Source: Bacteroidaceae bacterium (GTDB lineage: Bacteria > Bacteroidota > Bacteroidia > Bacteroidales > Barnesiellaceae_A). Taken from it: a stretch of 64,000 bases of DNA. Below the pieces are notes generated by a model. It saw nothing but the letters and a program-made list of their open reading frames with translations, did no database searches and had not been told where the DNA came from. A program made the position numbers and the translations under genes. Position 1 is the first letter of the stretch, and each line of letters begins with the position of its first letter. Shown piece by piece: positions 1 to 9,372 of the stretch. The stretch covers positions 62,001 to 126,000 of the forward strand of contig JAFQRE010000045.1 in assembly GCA_017410245.1 (NCBI GenBank), written 5' to 3'.

Positions 1-1831
1 TAGACGAGCCACTGCTATAAGAGCTTGAGAAAGAGTTATTGTAGGAATACGAACCTGAATATGCACCCATCGTCTGACCCAATATCGAGCAGAAGCTTCC
101 AAGAGCGTCCCAGAATGTTGCCGTTCTTTCGCTTGCTTGCATTTCGGCAGCCTCCTGTTCTGCAGCCCTTTGGGCATCAACTATACCCTGCGCATTCACA
201 AGCCATTCTTGTGCATACGCATAATTGGGATTGATATCAAGTGCCATAGAATATGCCTCTATTGCCTCCTCGTAGTAACCCATGCTATACAAGCACGAGC
301 CATAATTGGCTACCGCAGCGTACTCTTCAGGCGCACACATCATTATCTGATAGTACAACTCCTTGGCCGACTCATAGTTTTCATTATCATACTCCTTTTG
401 AGCCATTCTATACCATTTCCATATCGTGCCATCATCGGCGCCCTTCTGATTATAGACATAATCTGTTACTAACGGATTGCGTACATAACCATAAATATAA
501 TTAACTTCATCTTTAGCTTTCAATACACCCTCCGACGACTTTGTAAATAGCTCAAGATTACAATTCTCACTTCCTTGAAATACTACTTTACCGGTCTTAT
601 CGATGAGACTTCCATACTTGTCACCCTTTATCTGCACCCATGCAACACCCTCGGAAAAATCGGCAGCCCACTCAAAGTTCTTATCTATAACAGCCCCGGT
701 TGCTACATTCACATAGTAAAACTTTTCATTCGCTTTGTCTTCAATACAAATCATACCATCAGAATAATTTCCATATTTATAGAACTTTTTTGTTTTGGCA
801 TTAAAGAGTTTATACTCATCGGTATCGGACAATTGAGTTCTAAACCAATAGCCGTCCATTTCATAACAGGGTGCTATACTCTTATATTCTTCAGGCAATA
901 TCACATTACCTCTATAGTCATACAAGCCATTACAATCATTATCACTGTTCATCATCAGAATATAATCATCATAAAACATTGGTAAAGCTTCCCGCCTATT
1001 ACTAAGATTGGAAATCTCGTTACCTGCCGCATCATATAAAATATATACTCCTCCATCAAGTATTATCATTGCATCGTCAATCCATATATTGTACATACCT
1101 TGATATTTAGCCGGGACAACAATAGCTCCGGTATGCACATTTTTCAGGCCATACAAATTAGTCTCTTCGTCTCTGTAAGGAGTCAATCCCTTGCTACTTA
1201 CATTGTTCTCCGACACATCTATTCTCTTACCTTCAAGAGTGTAATACCCATATTCCCAATCTGCACCGGTACCCCATTGAGAAGCCACAAATATATTGCC
1301 TTGTTGAATTACCGACTTCCATTTTTCGCCAGTCATCACATTCAGTTCGAAATTGCCTTCATCACCACTATATTCTATAAAAGGGAAATTGAAGGTATCG
1401 ATGCGACAATCTCTCACAGGAATAACCATTCTACCATTGTAGAACAACCCTTGTTCACTCCAACCTTTCGAGACGATATATACACCCGGGTGGTCTTCGT
1501 CTTTCTCTATTCTGTCATATATAGGTTCCAACAGCCACTGACCTCGCGTGTTGATTATACCTTTTTGGTCATAAGAAAGTGCGGCTACAGACATACCATT
1601 CTCAAAGTCATCAAGTTGTACAAATTGTGCTTCTATCACCACTTCGCCGGCTCTATTGATAGCACCATATTTCCTTGTACTATGGTCTTGGAATACAGCC
1701 ACACCTTCCGAGAAACCCACACTCGAATTAGAACCCATTTCCACCCCATACAAGGCCCATTGGTCGAGATTGGAAAATGCCGAAAATACCACACTCAAGC
1801 ATAAAATCGTATAAAGCACTCGTTGTTTCAT
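1..1831 (-). CDS. Secreted WG-repeat protein with TPR segment (3' end outside window)
   Basis: An open frame on the minus strand starts at ATG 1831 and runs off the left edge without a stop, so only about 610 residues are visible. The first 20 residues (MKQRVLYTILCLSVVFSAFS) look like a signal peptide. Most of the visible protein consists of repeats with the WG/KWG flavour: phrases such as YGAINRAGEVVIEAQF, KGIINTRGQWLLEPIYD, YGSLIDKTGKVVF and GLYDYRGNVILPEEYKSIAP. It then passes into a TPR-like helical segment (EYAAVANYGSCLYSMGYYEE, then AIEAYSMALDINPNYAYAQE) and a Gly/Ser-rich stretch at the window edge. WG repeats are a known beta-repeat family, usually of unknown function in Bacteroidota. 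Function here is unknown; export to periplasm or surface is inferred. Confidence 0.8.
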   Translation of the reverse strand, partial: MKQRVLYTILCLSVVFSAFSNLDQWALYGVEMGSNSSVGFSEGVAVFQDHSTRKYGAINRAGEVVIEAQFVQLDDFENGMSVAALSYDQKGIINTRGQWLLEPIYDRIEKDEDHPGVYIVSKGWSEQGLFYNGRMVIPVRDCRIDTFNFPFIEYSGDEGNFELNVMTGEKWKSVIQQGNIFVASQWGTGADWEYGYYTLEGKRIDVSENNVSSKGLTPYRDEETNLYGLKNVHTGAIVVPAKYQGMYNIWIDDAMIILDGGVYILYDAAGNEISNLSNRREALPMFYDDYILMMNSDNDCNGLYDYRGNVILPEEYKSIAPCYEMDGYWFRTQLSDTDEYKLFNAKTKKFYKYGNYSDGMICIEDKANEKFYYVNVATGAVIDKNFEWAADFSEGVAWVQIKGDKYGSLIDKTGKVVFQGSENCNLELFTKSSEGVLKAKDEVNYIYGYVRNPLVTDYVYNQKGADDGTIWKWYRMAQKEYDNENYESAKELYYQIMMCAPEEYAAVANYGSCLYSMGYYEEAIEAYSMALDINPNYAYAQEWLVNAQGIVDAQRAAEQEAAEMQASERTATFWDALGSFCSILGQTMGAYSGSYSYNNSFSSSYSSGSS

Positions 1832-1864
1832 AGTTCAATGTATTAATTCATGGACATAGATATG

Positions 1865-1969
1865 CAAATATAGTGAAAAGTGAGTGAAGAAAAAGCAAGT
1901 TTACTTGGGTTTTCTTCCGAACCGCCATCTATATTCTACAAATATAATGAAAAGAGAATGAAGAACAAC
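1865..1969 (-). promoter_or_regulatory. Two near-identical promoter-like repeats upstream of the WG-repeat gene
   Basis: Bases 1865-1891 and 1939-1965 match at 23 of 27 positions. Each contains CAAATATA, which reads TATATTTG on the minus strand and fits the Bacteroidota -7 consensus TAnnTTTG. The distal copy also has GTTG (1966-1969 on the complement) at 19-base spacing, a plausible -33 box. The proximal copy lacks a good -33 at the same distance. They face the WG-repeat gene starting at 1831. Confidence 0.5.
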
Positions 1970-2014
1970 ACATCTTAAATATAATATAGAAAAAAAATTG
2001 TAGTCGGCATTTCT

Positions 2015-2045
2015 CTTGAATATTGACAAATTATTTTTACCTTTG
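2015..2045 (+). promoter_or_regulatory. Promoter of fructose-bisphosphate aldolase
   Basis: CTTG at 2015-2018, 19 bases, then TACCTTTG at 2038-2045, matching the Bacteroidota sigma-70 type promoter. Transcription would begin about 30 bases before ATG 2081. Confidence 0.7.
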
Positions 2046-2080
2046 CGAAAAGATTATTATTAACTTAATAAAATAACGTT

Positions 2081-3076
2081 ATGGTTAGCTATAAAGAATT
2101 AGGTTTGGTGAATACCAACGAAATGTTCCGTAAGGCTATGGAAGGCAAGTATGCAATTGCAGCATTCAACTTCAATAACATGGAGCAAATGCAAGCAATT
2201 ATCCAAGCCGCCGTAGAGTGTCAATCGCCTGTAATCCTCCAAGTATCAAGTGGAGCTCGCAAATATGCCAATCAAACACTCCTTCGCTACATGGCACAAG
2301 GTGCTGTTGAATATGCCAAAGAGTTGGGTTGCGCCATACCCATTTCACTCCACCTCGACCATGGTGACACATTTGAGTTGTGTAAGTCATGCGTTGACAT
2401 GGGCTTCTCATCGGTAATGATCGATGGTTCACACCACTCATACGACGACAACGTAGAGCTCACACGTCGTGTCGTTGAGTATGCTCACAAATACGATGTA
2501 ACCGTAGAAGGAGAGTTGGGTGTATTGGCAGGTGTTGAAGACGAAGTAAGCGCCGAGCACCACACATATACTCGTCCCGAAGAGGTTGAAGACTTCGTAT
2601 CAAAGACAGGTGTAGATTCACTTGCCATATCAATAGGTACTTCACACGGAGCCAACAAATTCCGTCCCGAGCAATGCACTCGCAACGAAGAAGGTATCCT
2701 CGTTCCTCCTCCTCTACGCTTCGATATCCTCGAGGAGATTGAGAAACGCATACCCGGATTCCCCATTGTATTGCACGGTTCATCAAGTGTACCCCAAGAC
2801 AAAGTTGCCATCATCAACAAATACGGTGGCGCACTCAAAGATGCCATCGGTATCCCCGAAGACCAACTTCGTCGCGCAGCAACATCGGCTGTATGTAAGA
2901 TCAACATCGACTCAGATGGTCGTTTGGCAATGACAGCAGCTATCCGCGAGATTATGGCCACTAAACCCGCTGAGTTTGACCCCCGCAAATATCTTGGTCC
3001 CGCTCGCGACTCTCTCAAAGAGCTTTACAAGCACAAACTCATCAACGTATTGGGTAGCGCAGGCAAAGCACTCTAA
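2081..3076 (+). CDS. fba: Class II fructose-bisphosphate aldolase
   Basis: 331 residues, a normal length for class II aldolases. These enzymes interconvert fructose 1,6-bisphosphate with dihydroxyacetone phosphate and glyceraldehyde 3-phosphate in glycolysis and gluconeogenesis, in the cytosol. The zinc-site motif HLDHGDT, the MIDGSHHSYDDN segment, VEGELGVLAGVED, SIGTSHG and VLHGSSSV are all present and are diagnostic for the family. A strong promoter sits just upstream and a clean terminator just downstream, so it looks monocistronic. The start ATG follows the predicted transcription start by about 30 bases. Confidence 0.96.
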   Translation: MVSYKELGLVNTNEMFRKAMEGKYAIAAFNFNNMEQMQAIIQAAVECQSPVILQVSSGARKYANQTLLRYMAQGAVEYAKELGCAIPISLHLDHGDTFELCKSCVDMGFSSVMIDGSHHSYDDNVELTRRVVEYAHKYDVTVEGELGVLAGVEDEVSAEHHTYTRPEEVEDFVSKTGVDSLAISIGTSHGANKFRPEQCTRNEEGILVPPPLRFDILEEIEKRIPGFPIVLHGSSSVPQDKVAIINKYGGALKDAIGIPEDQLRRAATSAVCKINIDSDGRLAMTAAIREIMATKPAEFDPRKYLGPARDSLKELYKHKLINVLGSAGKAL

Positions 3077-3098
3077 TAATAGACATTACAACCAAACA

Positions 3099-3139
3099 AA
3101 ATACAAGAGGGTGAAAAAATTTTCGCTCTCTTGTATTTT
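3099..3139 (+). terminator. Terminator after fba
   Basis: The 11-base arms 3099-3109 and 3128-3138 are perfect complements (AAATACAAGAG / CTCTTGTATTT), with partial pairing continuing inside. The 3' arm ends in a T-rich run. Confidence 0.8.
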
Positions 3140-3261
3140 ATATAATATATAACTATCATTGCAACCGACCTAAACATTAATACTGTGCATTTGTTATATA
3201 GCTTGAAATAACCACTTTGCACTAAATTAATAACTAAGTTCAATAAATATCTGCGTAAAGA

Positions 3262-3293
3262 TTTGACAAGTAACAATTATTTTCTTACCTTTG
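3262..3293 (+). promoter_or_regulatory. Promoter of the DUF177-rpmF operon
   Basis: TTTG at 3262-3265, exactly 20 bases, then TACCTTTG at 3286-3293: a full match to the Bacteroidota promoter consensus. The predicted transcription start near 3300 limits how far upstream the DUF177 start codon can be. Confidence 0.8.
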
Positions 3294-3318
3294 CGCAGTT
3301 TTTAAAGATGTATCAGCC

Positions 3319-3888
3319 TTGGGAAAGTTTACAGAATATAAACTATCGCTCAAAACCATGCCTGTAGGTACTTCTATTGCGCATGAGTATAGGCTCGACA
3401 ACGAGTTCTTTGCAAACATTGACGGCCCCGAAGTACAACGTGGCAAGGTAGATGTAGCTCTTACTGTCAAGCGAACAGCAACAGTTTTTGAGCTAAACTT
3501 CGACCTTAACGGTATAATATACATTCCTTGCGACCGCTGTCTCGACGACATGGATTTCAACATCGACACCAACGAGTTGTTATACATCAAGCTGGGACAT
3601 GAGTACCGAGAAGAGAGCGACAACATGATTATCATTCCCGAAGACGAGGGAGAGATAAACATCGCTTGGTTCTTGTACGAATTTATCGCTTTATCTATAC
3701 CCATCAAGCACACCCACCCCTATGGTAAGTGCAACAAAGAGATGAGCGAGCGGCTGCAAAAGATGAGCGCACGAAGCATTGACGATGACGATGAGGACGA
3801 TATGTTCTTTGACAACGACGATGCAACAACCAACGAGGAACAACCAACAGATCCACGTTGGGACGCACTCAAAAAACTGAAAAGATAA
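3319..3888 (+). CDS. YceD/DUF177 family protein
   Basis: About 189 residues. In many bacteria a DUF177 protein is encoded directly before ribosomal protein L32, as here; the family has been linked to ribosomal RNA accumulation, but its biochemical role is not settled. A CDRC motif near the middle and a later GKCN cysteine are typical of the family, and the C-terminus is very acidic (SIDDDDEDDMFFDNDD). The start appears to be TTG at 3319 (L/M-GKFTEYKLSLK). The promoter -7 box ends at 3293, and no in-frame ATG or GTG lies between the predicted transcription start and this TTG. The nearby ATG at 3308 is in another frame. rpmF begins 19 bases after the stop. Confidence 0.85.
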   Translation: MGKFTEYKLSLKTMPVGTSIAHEYRLDNEFFANIDGPEVQRGKVDVALTVKRTATVFELNFDLNGIIYIPCDRCLDDMDFNIDTNELLYIKLGHEYREESDNMIIIPEDEGEINIAWFLYEFIALSIPIKHTHPYGKCNKEMSERLQKMSARSIDDDDEDDMFFDNDDATTNEEQPTDPRWDALKKLKR

Positions 3889-3907
3889 TAATTAAATATA
3901 TAGTAAA

Positions 3908-4093
3908 ATGGCACATCCTAAAAGAAAACAGTCAAAGACAAGAACAGCCAAGAGAAGAACTCATGACAAGGCTGTAGCCCCCACATTGGCCATTTGCCCC
4001 AACTGCGGTGCATGGCATGTTTACCACACAGTTTGCGGCGAATGCGGTTACTATCGTGGTAAGTTGGCTATCGAAAAAGAAGCAGCTGTTTAA
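3908..4093 (+). CDS. rpmF: 50S ribosomal protein L32
   Basis: 61 residues. The basic N-terminus (MAHPKRKQSKTRTAKRRTHD) and the zinc-ribbon pattern CPNC...CGEC are diagnostic for the zinc-binding form of L32, a component of the large ribosomal subunit. It follows the DUF177 gene in the same operon and is closed by a terminator. Confidence 0.97.
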   Translation: MAHPKRKQSKTRTAKRRTHDKAVAPTLAICPNCGAWHVYHTVCGECGYYRGKLAIEKEAAV

Positions 4094-4113
4094 TAAAAAA
4101 CACTGTCAAGATT

Positions 4114-4141
4114 AATGCCCTATTTTTAGGGCATTTTCTTT
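4114..4141 (+). terminator. Terminator after rpmF
   Basis: Perfect 9-base stem AATGCCCTA / TAGGGCATT (4114-4122 with 4127-4135), four-base loop, then TTTCTTT. Confidence 0.85.
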
Positions 4142-4203
4142 AAAAATCCTAATAGTTGAAAAATACAATTAATTTTTTTCAACTATTGTTAAATACATTC
4201 ATC

Positions 4204-5193
4204 ATGCTCAGAGCTAAAATTTCATGTGTCACATCATACGTACCCGACGACATACTCAGCAACGAGGAGTTGGCACAGATGGTAGACACCAGCGACGAGT
4301 GGATAACCACCCGTGTAGGTATTAAAGAGAGAAGAATTCTTCGTGAAGAAGGAACCGGATCGTCCGATTTGGGAGCACGAGCACTACAAGCGCTCATCGA
4401 CAAGACTGGCATCGACCCCAAAGAAATCGAACTTATTATCTGCGCTACTTCAAACCCCGACTTTCGTTTTCCCTCTACGGCATCTATCATTGCCGAAAAA
4501 GTAGGTATCAAAACAACCTATGGCTACGACATACAAGCTGCATGTGCCGGTTTCTTGGTTGCATTGCAAGCAGGTGCTGCATACATTCAAGCAGGATTGT
4601 ACAAAAAAGTTGTTGTCATAGCCGCCGAAAAGATGTCATCGATGGTCAATTACAAAGACCGCAACACATGCCCTCTCTTTGGCGATGCAGCTGGTTGTGT
4701 ATTGCTTGAGCCTACCGAGGAGGAGACCGGTGTTATGGACACTATATTCCATACCGATGGTATGGGACTGCCCCACCTTGTTATGACCGGCGGTGGATCG
4801 GTACGCCCCGCATCACACACCACCATCGACAAAAACGAGCACTACGTCTATCAAGACGGACGTTTTGTGTTCAAGCACGCTGTTGCCGACATGATATCAT
4901 CTTCAAGTACCATCATGCAACGCAACCAGCTCACCATCGACGATGTTGATTATGTCATTCCTCATCAAGCCAACCTTCGCATCATCGAAGCAATTGCCGA
5001 AAGATTTAACATACCCGAGGAGAAAATGCTCGTAAACATACAACACTATGGCAATACAAGCGCCGCTTCTATTCCCCTGTGTTTGTCTGAATTTGAGCAC
5101 CGTTTCAAAAAAGGCGACAAACTCATACTCACAGCCTTCGGTGCCGGATTTACTTGGGGCGCTGTATATCTTGTTTGGGACTACAACTCATAA
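4204..5193 (+). CDS. fabH: Beta-ketoacyl-ACP synthase III
   Basis: FabH condenses acetyl-CoA with malonyl-ACP to start fatty acid synthesis in the cytosol. I chose ATG 4204 (MLRAKISCVTSYVPDDILSN), which gives 329 residues, the usual length. An in-frame ATG at 4156 would add 16 untypical residues. The active-site cysteine is C114 in QAACAGF; the partner histidine is in VIPHQANLRI and the asparagine in HYGNTSAAS. The family signature DTSDEWITTRVGI is intact. It follows rpmF as in many bacteria, but a terminator separates the two and plsX is absent between them. Confidence 0.95.
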   Translation: MLRAKISCVTSYVPDDILSNEELAQMVDTSDEWITTRVGIKERRILREEGTGSSDLGARALQALIDKTGIDPKEIELIICATSNPDFRFPSTASIIAEKVGIKTTYGYDIQAACAGFLVALQAGAAYIQAGLYKKVVVIAAEKMSSMVNYKDRNTCPLFGDAAGCVLLEPTEEETGVMDTIFHTDGMGLPHLVMTGGGSVRPASHTTIDKNEHYVYQDGRFVFKHAVADMISSSSTIMQRNQLTIDDVDYVIPHQANLRIIEAIAERFNIPEEKMLVNIQHYGNTSAASIPLCLSEFEHRFKKGDKLILTAFGAGFTWGAVYLVWDYNS

Positions 5194-5217
5194 CAACATC
5201 GCACCAAAACTACACAT

Positions 5218-5252
5218 AACGCACCCGCTACCCGGCGTGGTGCGTTTCTTTG
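5218..5252 (+). terminator. Terminator after fabH
   Basis: Stem AACGCACC (5218-5225) with GGTGCGTT (5239-5246), followed by TCTTTG. Confidence 0.7.
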
Positions 5253-5273
5253 TATTATAACACCTCAAAAAAA

Positions 5274-5305
5274 TTGGCTTTTTCGACACTTTTTTCTTAT
5301 TTTTG
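5274..5305 (+). promoter_or_regulatory. Promoter of era-der
   Basis: TTGG at 5274-5277, 20 bases, TATTTTTG at 5298-5305. The leader to ATG 5323 would be very short, about 10 bases. Confidence 0.6.
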
Positions 5306-5322
5306 CAACAAAACTATATATT

Positions 5323-6207
5323 ATGCACAAATCGGGATTTGTAAATATCGTCGGCAACCCCAATGTTGGCAAATCAACCTTGATGAACTCGCTTGTAGGC
5401 GAGCGCATCTCTATCATCACATCTAAGGCTCAAACCACACGCCACCGCATCATGGGTATTGTCAATACCGATGATATGCAGATTGTATATTCCGACACAC
5501 CGGGTGTACTCAAGCCCAACTACAAGTTGCAAGAATCGATGCTCGGTTTCTCACAGTCGGCTCTGGTAGATGCCGATATTCTGCTATACGTAACCGACAC
5601 CGTTGAGACTCCCGACAAGAATGCCGAATTCTTAGACAGAGTAGCCAAAGAACATATGCCCGTCATTGTCATTATCAACAAGATAGACTTGCTAAAAGGA
5701 CAAGACGAACTTGAAAAACTTGTTGAAAAGTGGCACGAACTACTGCCCCAAGCCGAGATAATACCCATATCGGCCATGCTGAAGTTCAACATCGACAACC
5801 TACTCAAACGCATCAAAGACCTGCTGCCCGAGTCACCTCCATTCTTCGACAAAGATGCCCTCACCGACAAGCCGGCACGTTTCTTTGTAAACGAGATTAT
5901 TCGCGAGAAAATTCTACTCACCTACGACAAGGAGATACCCTACGCCTGCGAAGTAGTTGTAGAACTCTTCAAGGAGAGCGACAAGCGCATAGATATTTCG
6001 GCTGTAATATATGTCGAGCGCGACTCACAGAAAGGCATCATCATTGGCAAGGGAGGCTCGGCATTGAAGCGTGTAGGCTCGCTTGCTCGCAAAGATATCG
6101 AAGCTTTCTTCGACAAACAAGTATTCTTACAACTATATGTCAAGGTAGAAAAAGATTGGCGCAATCGTGAAAACAAATTGCGAACTTTTGGATACCTCAA
6201 CGACTGA
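5323..6207 (+). CDS. era: GTPase Era
   Basis: 294 residues. Era is a GTPase that binds the 3' end of 16S rRNA during assembly of the small ribosomal subunit. The G1 loop GNPNVGKST is at residues 11-19, followed by the switch II motif SDTPG and NKID for guanine recognition. The C-terminal KH RNA-binding domain is recognised by [14 protein letters not shown] and the terminal [13 protein letters not shown]. der follows after 29 bases, so the two ribosome-assembly GTPases are probably co-transcribed. Confidence 0.97.
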   Translation: MHKSGFVNIVGNPNVGKSTLMNSLVGERISIITSKAQTTRHRIMGIVNTDDMQIVYSDTPGVLKPNYKLQESMLGFSQSALVDADILLYVTDTVETPDKNAEFLDRVAKEHMPVIVIINKIDLLKGQDELEKLVEKWHELLPQAEIIPISAMLKFNIDNLLKRIKDLLPESPPFFDKDALTDKPARFFVNEIIREKILLTYDKEIPYACEVVVELFKESDKRIDISAVIYVERDSQKGIIIGKGGSALKRVGSLARKDIEAFFDKQVFLQLYVKVEKDWRNRENKLRTFGYLND

Positions 6208-6236
6208 TTATATACACCCCCAAACTCAATACATCT

Positions 6237-7550
6237 ATGGGAAATATAGTAGCCATTGTAGGGCGACCCAATGTGGGCAAATCGACCCTATTCAACCGAC
6301 TCACTCAAACACGACAAGCCATTGTCAATGAAACCGCCGGTACTACTCGCGACCGCCAATATGGCAAAGTAGAGTGGGGCGGCCAAGAATTCTCTATCAT
6401 CGACACCGGTGGTTGGGTTGTCAATTCGGAAGACATTTTCGAAGAAGAAATAAACAAACAAGTATCTATAGCCATTGAAGAGGCCGATGTCATACTCTTT
6501 GTTGTCGATGCCATAAACGGAGCCACCGACCTCGATGACCATGTTGCATCAATACTTCGTCGCTCTAAGAAGCCCATCATACTCGTAGCCAACAAGGCCG
6601 ACTCAAATCAATGGATATACAACTCGGCCGAGTTCTACTCCTTCGGGTTGGGCGATCCCTTCTGCGTATCGGCCGTAAGCGGTAGCGGAACAGGCGAGTT
6701 GCTCGACGAAATCATGGCCAAATTCTCAAAAGAGAATGAAGAAGAGACCGAAATAGATATACCGCGCTTTGCCGTCGTAGGACGACCCAATGCCGGTAAA
6801 TCGTCGATAATAAATGCCTTTATAGGCGAGGAACGCAATATCGTTACCAACATAGCCGGTACTACTCGCGACTCGATATACACTCGATACAACAAGTTTG
6901 GCTTCGACTTCTACTTAGTCGATACTGCAGGTATCCGCAAGAAAGGCAAAGTAACCGAAGACCTTGAGTACTACTCTGTGATACGCTCAATACGCGCCAT
7001 AGAGAACTCAGACGTGTGCATACTCATGATAGATGCCACCCGAGGCATTGAGGGCCAAGACCTCAATATCTTCTCATTGATACAGAAAAACCGCAAAGGC
7101 ATTGTGGTATGCGTCAATAAATGGGACCTCGTGGAGGACAAGTCAAACGCCGCCATCAAAACATTTGAGAATGCAATTCGCGACCGACTTGCTCCGTTTA
7201 CCGACTTCCCCATCATATACACATCGGCTGTAACCAAGCAACGCATTTTCAAGGTGCTCGAAACAGCCGTAGAAGTATATAAGAACCGCAAGCGCCTTGT
7301 TCCCACATCGAAACTCAACGAAGTCATGCTTGCAGCAATTGAGGCATATCCGCCTCCAGCAACCAAGGGCAAATATATAAAAATCAAGTATATCACCATG
7401 CTCAAAGAGGCACAGATTCCCTCATTTATCTTCTTCTGCAATCTGCCTCAATGGGTAAAAGACCCCTACAAACGATACCTTGAGAACAAGATACGCGAAA
7501 ATTGGTGCTATACAGGCACACCCATTAACATTTTTATGCGAGAGAAATAG
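6237..7550 (+). CDS. der: Ribosome assembly GTPase Der (EngA)
   Basis: 437 residues, typical. Der carries two tandem GTPase domains and acts in 50S subunit maturation. The first domain has GRPNVGKST at residues 9-17; the second has GRPNAGKSS about 170 residues later. Each has its own DTxG motif (DTGG, DTAG) and NKxD (NKAD, NKWD). The C-terminal KH-like domain ends with the family tail [16 protein letters not shown]. It lies 29 bases after era. Confidence 0.97.
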   Translation: MGNIVAIVGRPNVGKSTLFNRLTQTRQAIVNETAGTTRDRQYGKVEWGGQEFSIIDTGGWVVNSEDIFEEEINKQVSIAIEEADVILFVVDAINGATDLDDHVASILRRSKKPIILVANKADSNQWIYNSAEFYSFGLGDPFCVSAVSGSGTGELLDEIMAKFSKENEEETEIDIPRFAVVGRPNAGKSSIINAFIGEERNIVTNIAGTTRDSIYTRYNKFGFDFYLVDTAGIRKKGKVTEDLEYYSVIRSIRAIENSDVCILMIDATRGIEGQDLNIFSLIQKNRKGIVVCVNKWDLVEDKSNAAIKTFENAIRDRLAPFTDFPIIYTSAVTKQRIFKVLETAVEVYKNRKRLVPTSKLNEVMLAAIEAYPPPATKGKYIKIKYITMLKEAQIPSFIFFCNLPQWVKDPYKRYLENKIRENWCYTGTPINIFMREK

Positions 7551-7583
7551 TAGCAAAAAATAGGAAAAACGGCAGAAACAACC

Positions 7584-7591
7584 TATCTTTG
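7584..7591 (+). promoter_or_regulatory. -7 element in front of the POT transporter
   Basis: TATCTTTG fits the Bacteroidota -7 consensus about 67 bases before ATG 7658. I see no convincing -33 box at the right distance. Confidence 0.45.
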
Positions 7592-7657
7592 CGCAAGATA
7601 TTGAAAAAGGCAAAAACAAACAAAATCAAATAATTACCTAATCTAAAAAAAACACTT

Positions 7658-9292
7658 ATGTCACAAACGTTAATTTTGGTTGCCGTATTGATAGTAGTGA
7701 TACCCTTCTTGGTATTCTACGTTATCAAGGCTCGTAACGAACACCCCAAAGGCCTCATCTCTGCAGCTCTTGCCAACATGGGTGAGCGTTTTGGTTACTA
7801 CATCATGAACGCAGTATTGTTGTTGTTCTTGTGTTCTAAATTTGGTATCAGCGACGATGCTGCAGGCTGGATTTACGCTGTATTTTATTTCTTAATCTAC
7901 GTTTTGAGCCTCCCCGGTGGTATGATTGCCGATAAGACTCAAAAATACAAAGGAACAATCATCTCAGGTCTGCTTTGCATGGCTTTGGGTTACATTCTCC
8001 TTTCTATCCCCGTATTCTCTGAGAATACTGGTGGCATCTCTTGGGTACTCATCTTCACTTGCGTTGCTCTTCTTATCATCGCATTTGGTAACGGTCTCTT
8101 CAAAGGTAACTTGCAAGCTATCGTAGGTCAAATGTACGACAACTTCGAGGCCGAAGCTGCCAAGAAAGGTCCCGAGGCATTGGCATTGGCCAAATCGAAA
8201 CGCGACAGCGGTTTCCAAATCTTCTACGTATTCATCAACATTGGTGGTGTTATCGCACCCTTCGTAGCTCCCTTGTTGAGAGAGTTCTGGCTCAAGACTA
8301 AAGGTTTGCTTTACAACTCAGACCTTCCCCGCTTGTGCCACATGTACCTCAACGAAGGTGACAGCATGAAGGCTACCGACATGGAAAACCTCAATACACT
8401 TGCTACAAACGTAGGTCACACAGGTGTTGTTGATGCTGCTTTCTGTGCCAACTACCTCGAGACTTTCAACACCGGTGTTCACCTATCTTTCATCGCTTCG
8501 GTTGCAGCTATGCTCATTTCACTCACCATATTCATGTTGGTAATGAAATCATTGCCCACACCCGTTAAGAAAGAGAAGAAAGCTACTGAAGTTTCGGCTG
8601 CCGAAAGAGAAGCAGACGCTAAAGAAGTTAAGCAACGCCTCATGGCACTCTATGCAGTACTTGGTGTTGCCGTATTCTTCTGGTTCTCATTCCACCAAAA
8701 TGGTCAATCACTCTCGGTATTTGCTCGCGACTTCGTTGCCACCGACTCTATTGCTCCCGAGATTTGGCAATGTATCAACCCCTTCTTCGTAATCGTACTC
8801 ACTCCCATCATCATGTTTATCTTTGGTGCGCTTGCTAAGAAGAAAAAAGAGATTTCTACTCCTCGTAAGATTGCCATCGGTATGTTCATTGCCGCTTGCG
8901 CCTACATCTTCCTCACCATCGTTGCTATGGTACAAGGTTATCCTTCGGGCGAAGAGTTCAAGAGTCTTACCGATGCAGCCAAGGTTGCTATGAAGTCAAG
9001 CCCCGCAGTACTCATTCTCACATACTTCTTCCTTACTGTTGCCGAGTTGTTTATCTCACCCCTCGGTCTCTCATTCGTATCGAAGATTGCTCCCAAGCAC
9101 TTGCAAGGTATCTGCCAAGGTTTGTGGTTGTCGGCTACTGCTATCGGTAACTTGTTCATCGCTATGGGTGTAACAATGTTGAACACATTCCCCCAACAAT
9201 GGATGTGCTGGGCTGTATTTGCCGGCTTCTGCCTCATCTCTATGGCTGTGATGCTCGGTATGCTCAAATGGCTCGAGAGAATTACTCAATAA
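7658..9292 (+). CDS. POT/PTR2-family peptide transporter
   Basis: 544 residues with about 12-14 hydrophobic membrane segments, as in proton-coupled oligopeptide transporters of the major facilitator superfamily. The family's first-helix motif is present as NMGERFGYY, and GGMIADKTQKYKG and GNGLFKGNLQAIVG resemble the conserved MFS loops. In the canonical motif ExxERFxYY the first glutamate couples proton and substrate; here that position is Asn, while the second Glu and the Arg remain. A Lys/Glu-rich loop (KKEKKATEVSAAEREADAKE) probably lies in the cytosol between the two halves. Substrate is not certain: di- or tripeptides by family, with coupling possibly altered. Confidence 0.85.
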   Translation: MSQTLILVAVLIVVIPFLVFYVIKARNEHPKGLISAALANMGERFGYYIMNAVLLLFLCSKFGISDDAAGWIYAVFYFLIYVLSLPGGMIADKTQKYKGTIISGLLCMALGYILLSIPVFSENTGGISWVLIFTCVALLIIAFGNGLFKGNLQAIVGQMYDNFEAEAAKKGPEALALAKSKRDSGFQIFYVFINIGGVIAPFVAPLLREFWLKTKGLLYNSDLPRLCHMYLNEGDSMKATDMENLNTLATNVGHTGVVDAAFCANYLETFNTGVHLSFIASVAAMLISLTIFMLVMKSLPTPVKKEKKATEVSAAEREADAKEVKQRLMALYAVLGVAVFFWFSFHQNGQSLSVFARDFVATDSIAPEIWQCINPFFVIVLTPIIMFIFGALAKKKKEISTPRKIAIGMFIAACAYIFLTIVAMVQGYPSGEEFKSLTDAAKVAMKSSPAVLILTYFFLTVAELFISPLGLSFVSKIAPKHLQGICQGLWLSATAIGNLFIAMGVTMLNTFPQQWMCWAVFAGFCLISMAVMLGMLKWLERITQ

Positions 9293-9317
9293 GATTTATA
9301 TTCTCACCCCATACAAC

Positions 9318-9357
9318 AAGCGGCTGCACCTCAAGGTGCAGCCGCTTCTATTTTTTG
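9318..9357. terminator. Terminator between convergent genes
   Basis: Perfect 13-base stem AAGCGGCTGCACC (9318-9330) with GGTGCAGCCGCTT (9335-9347), four-base loop. On the plus strand it is followed by a T run. It lies between the transporter and the converging glucosaminidase gene. Confidence 0.88.
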
Positions 9358-9372
9358 CGAGATAATATCTCT

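Noticed and set aside
1100..1804. Plus-strand open frame of 234 codons
   Set aside because: It lies antisense to the WG-repeat gene, whose frame has a signal peptide, recognisable repeats and a promoter; the plus frame has unnatural composition.
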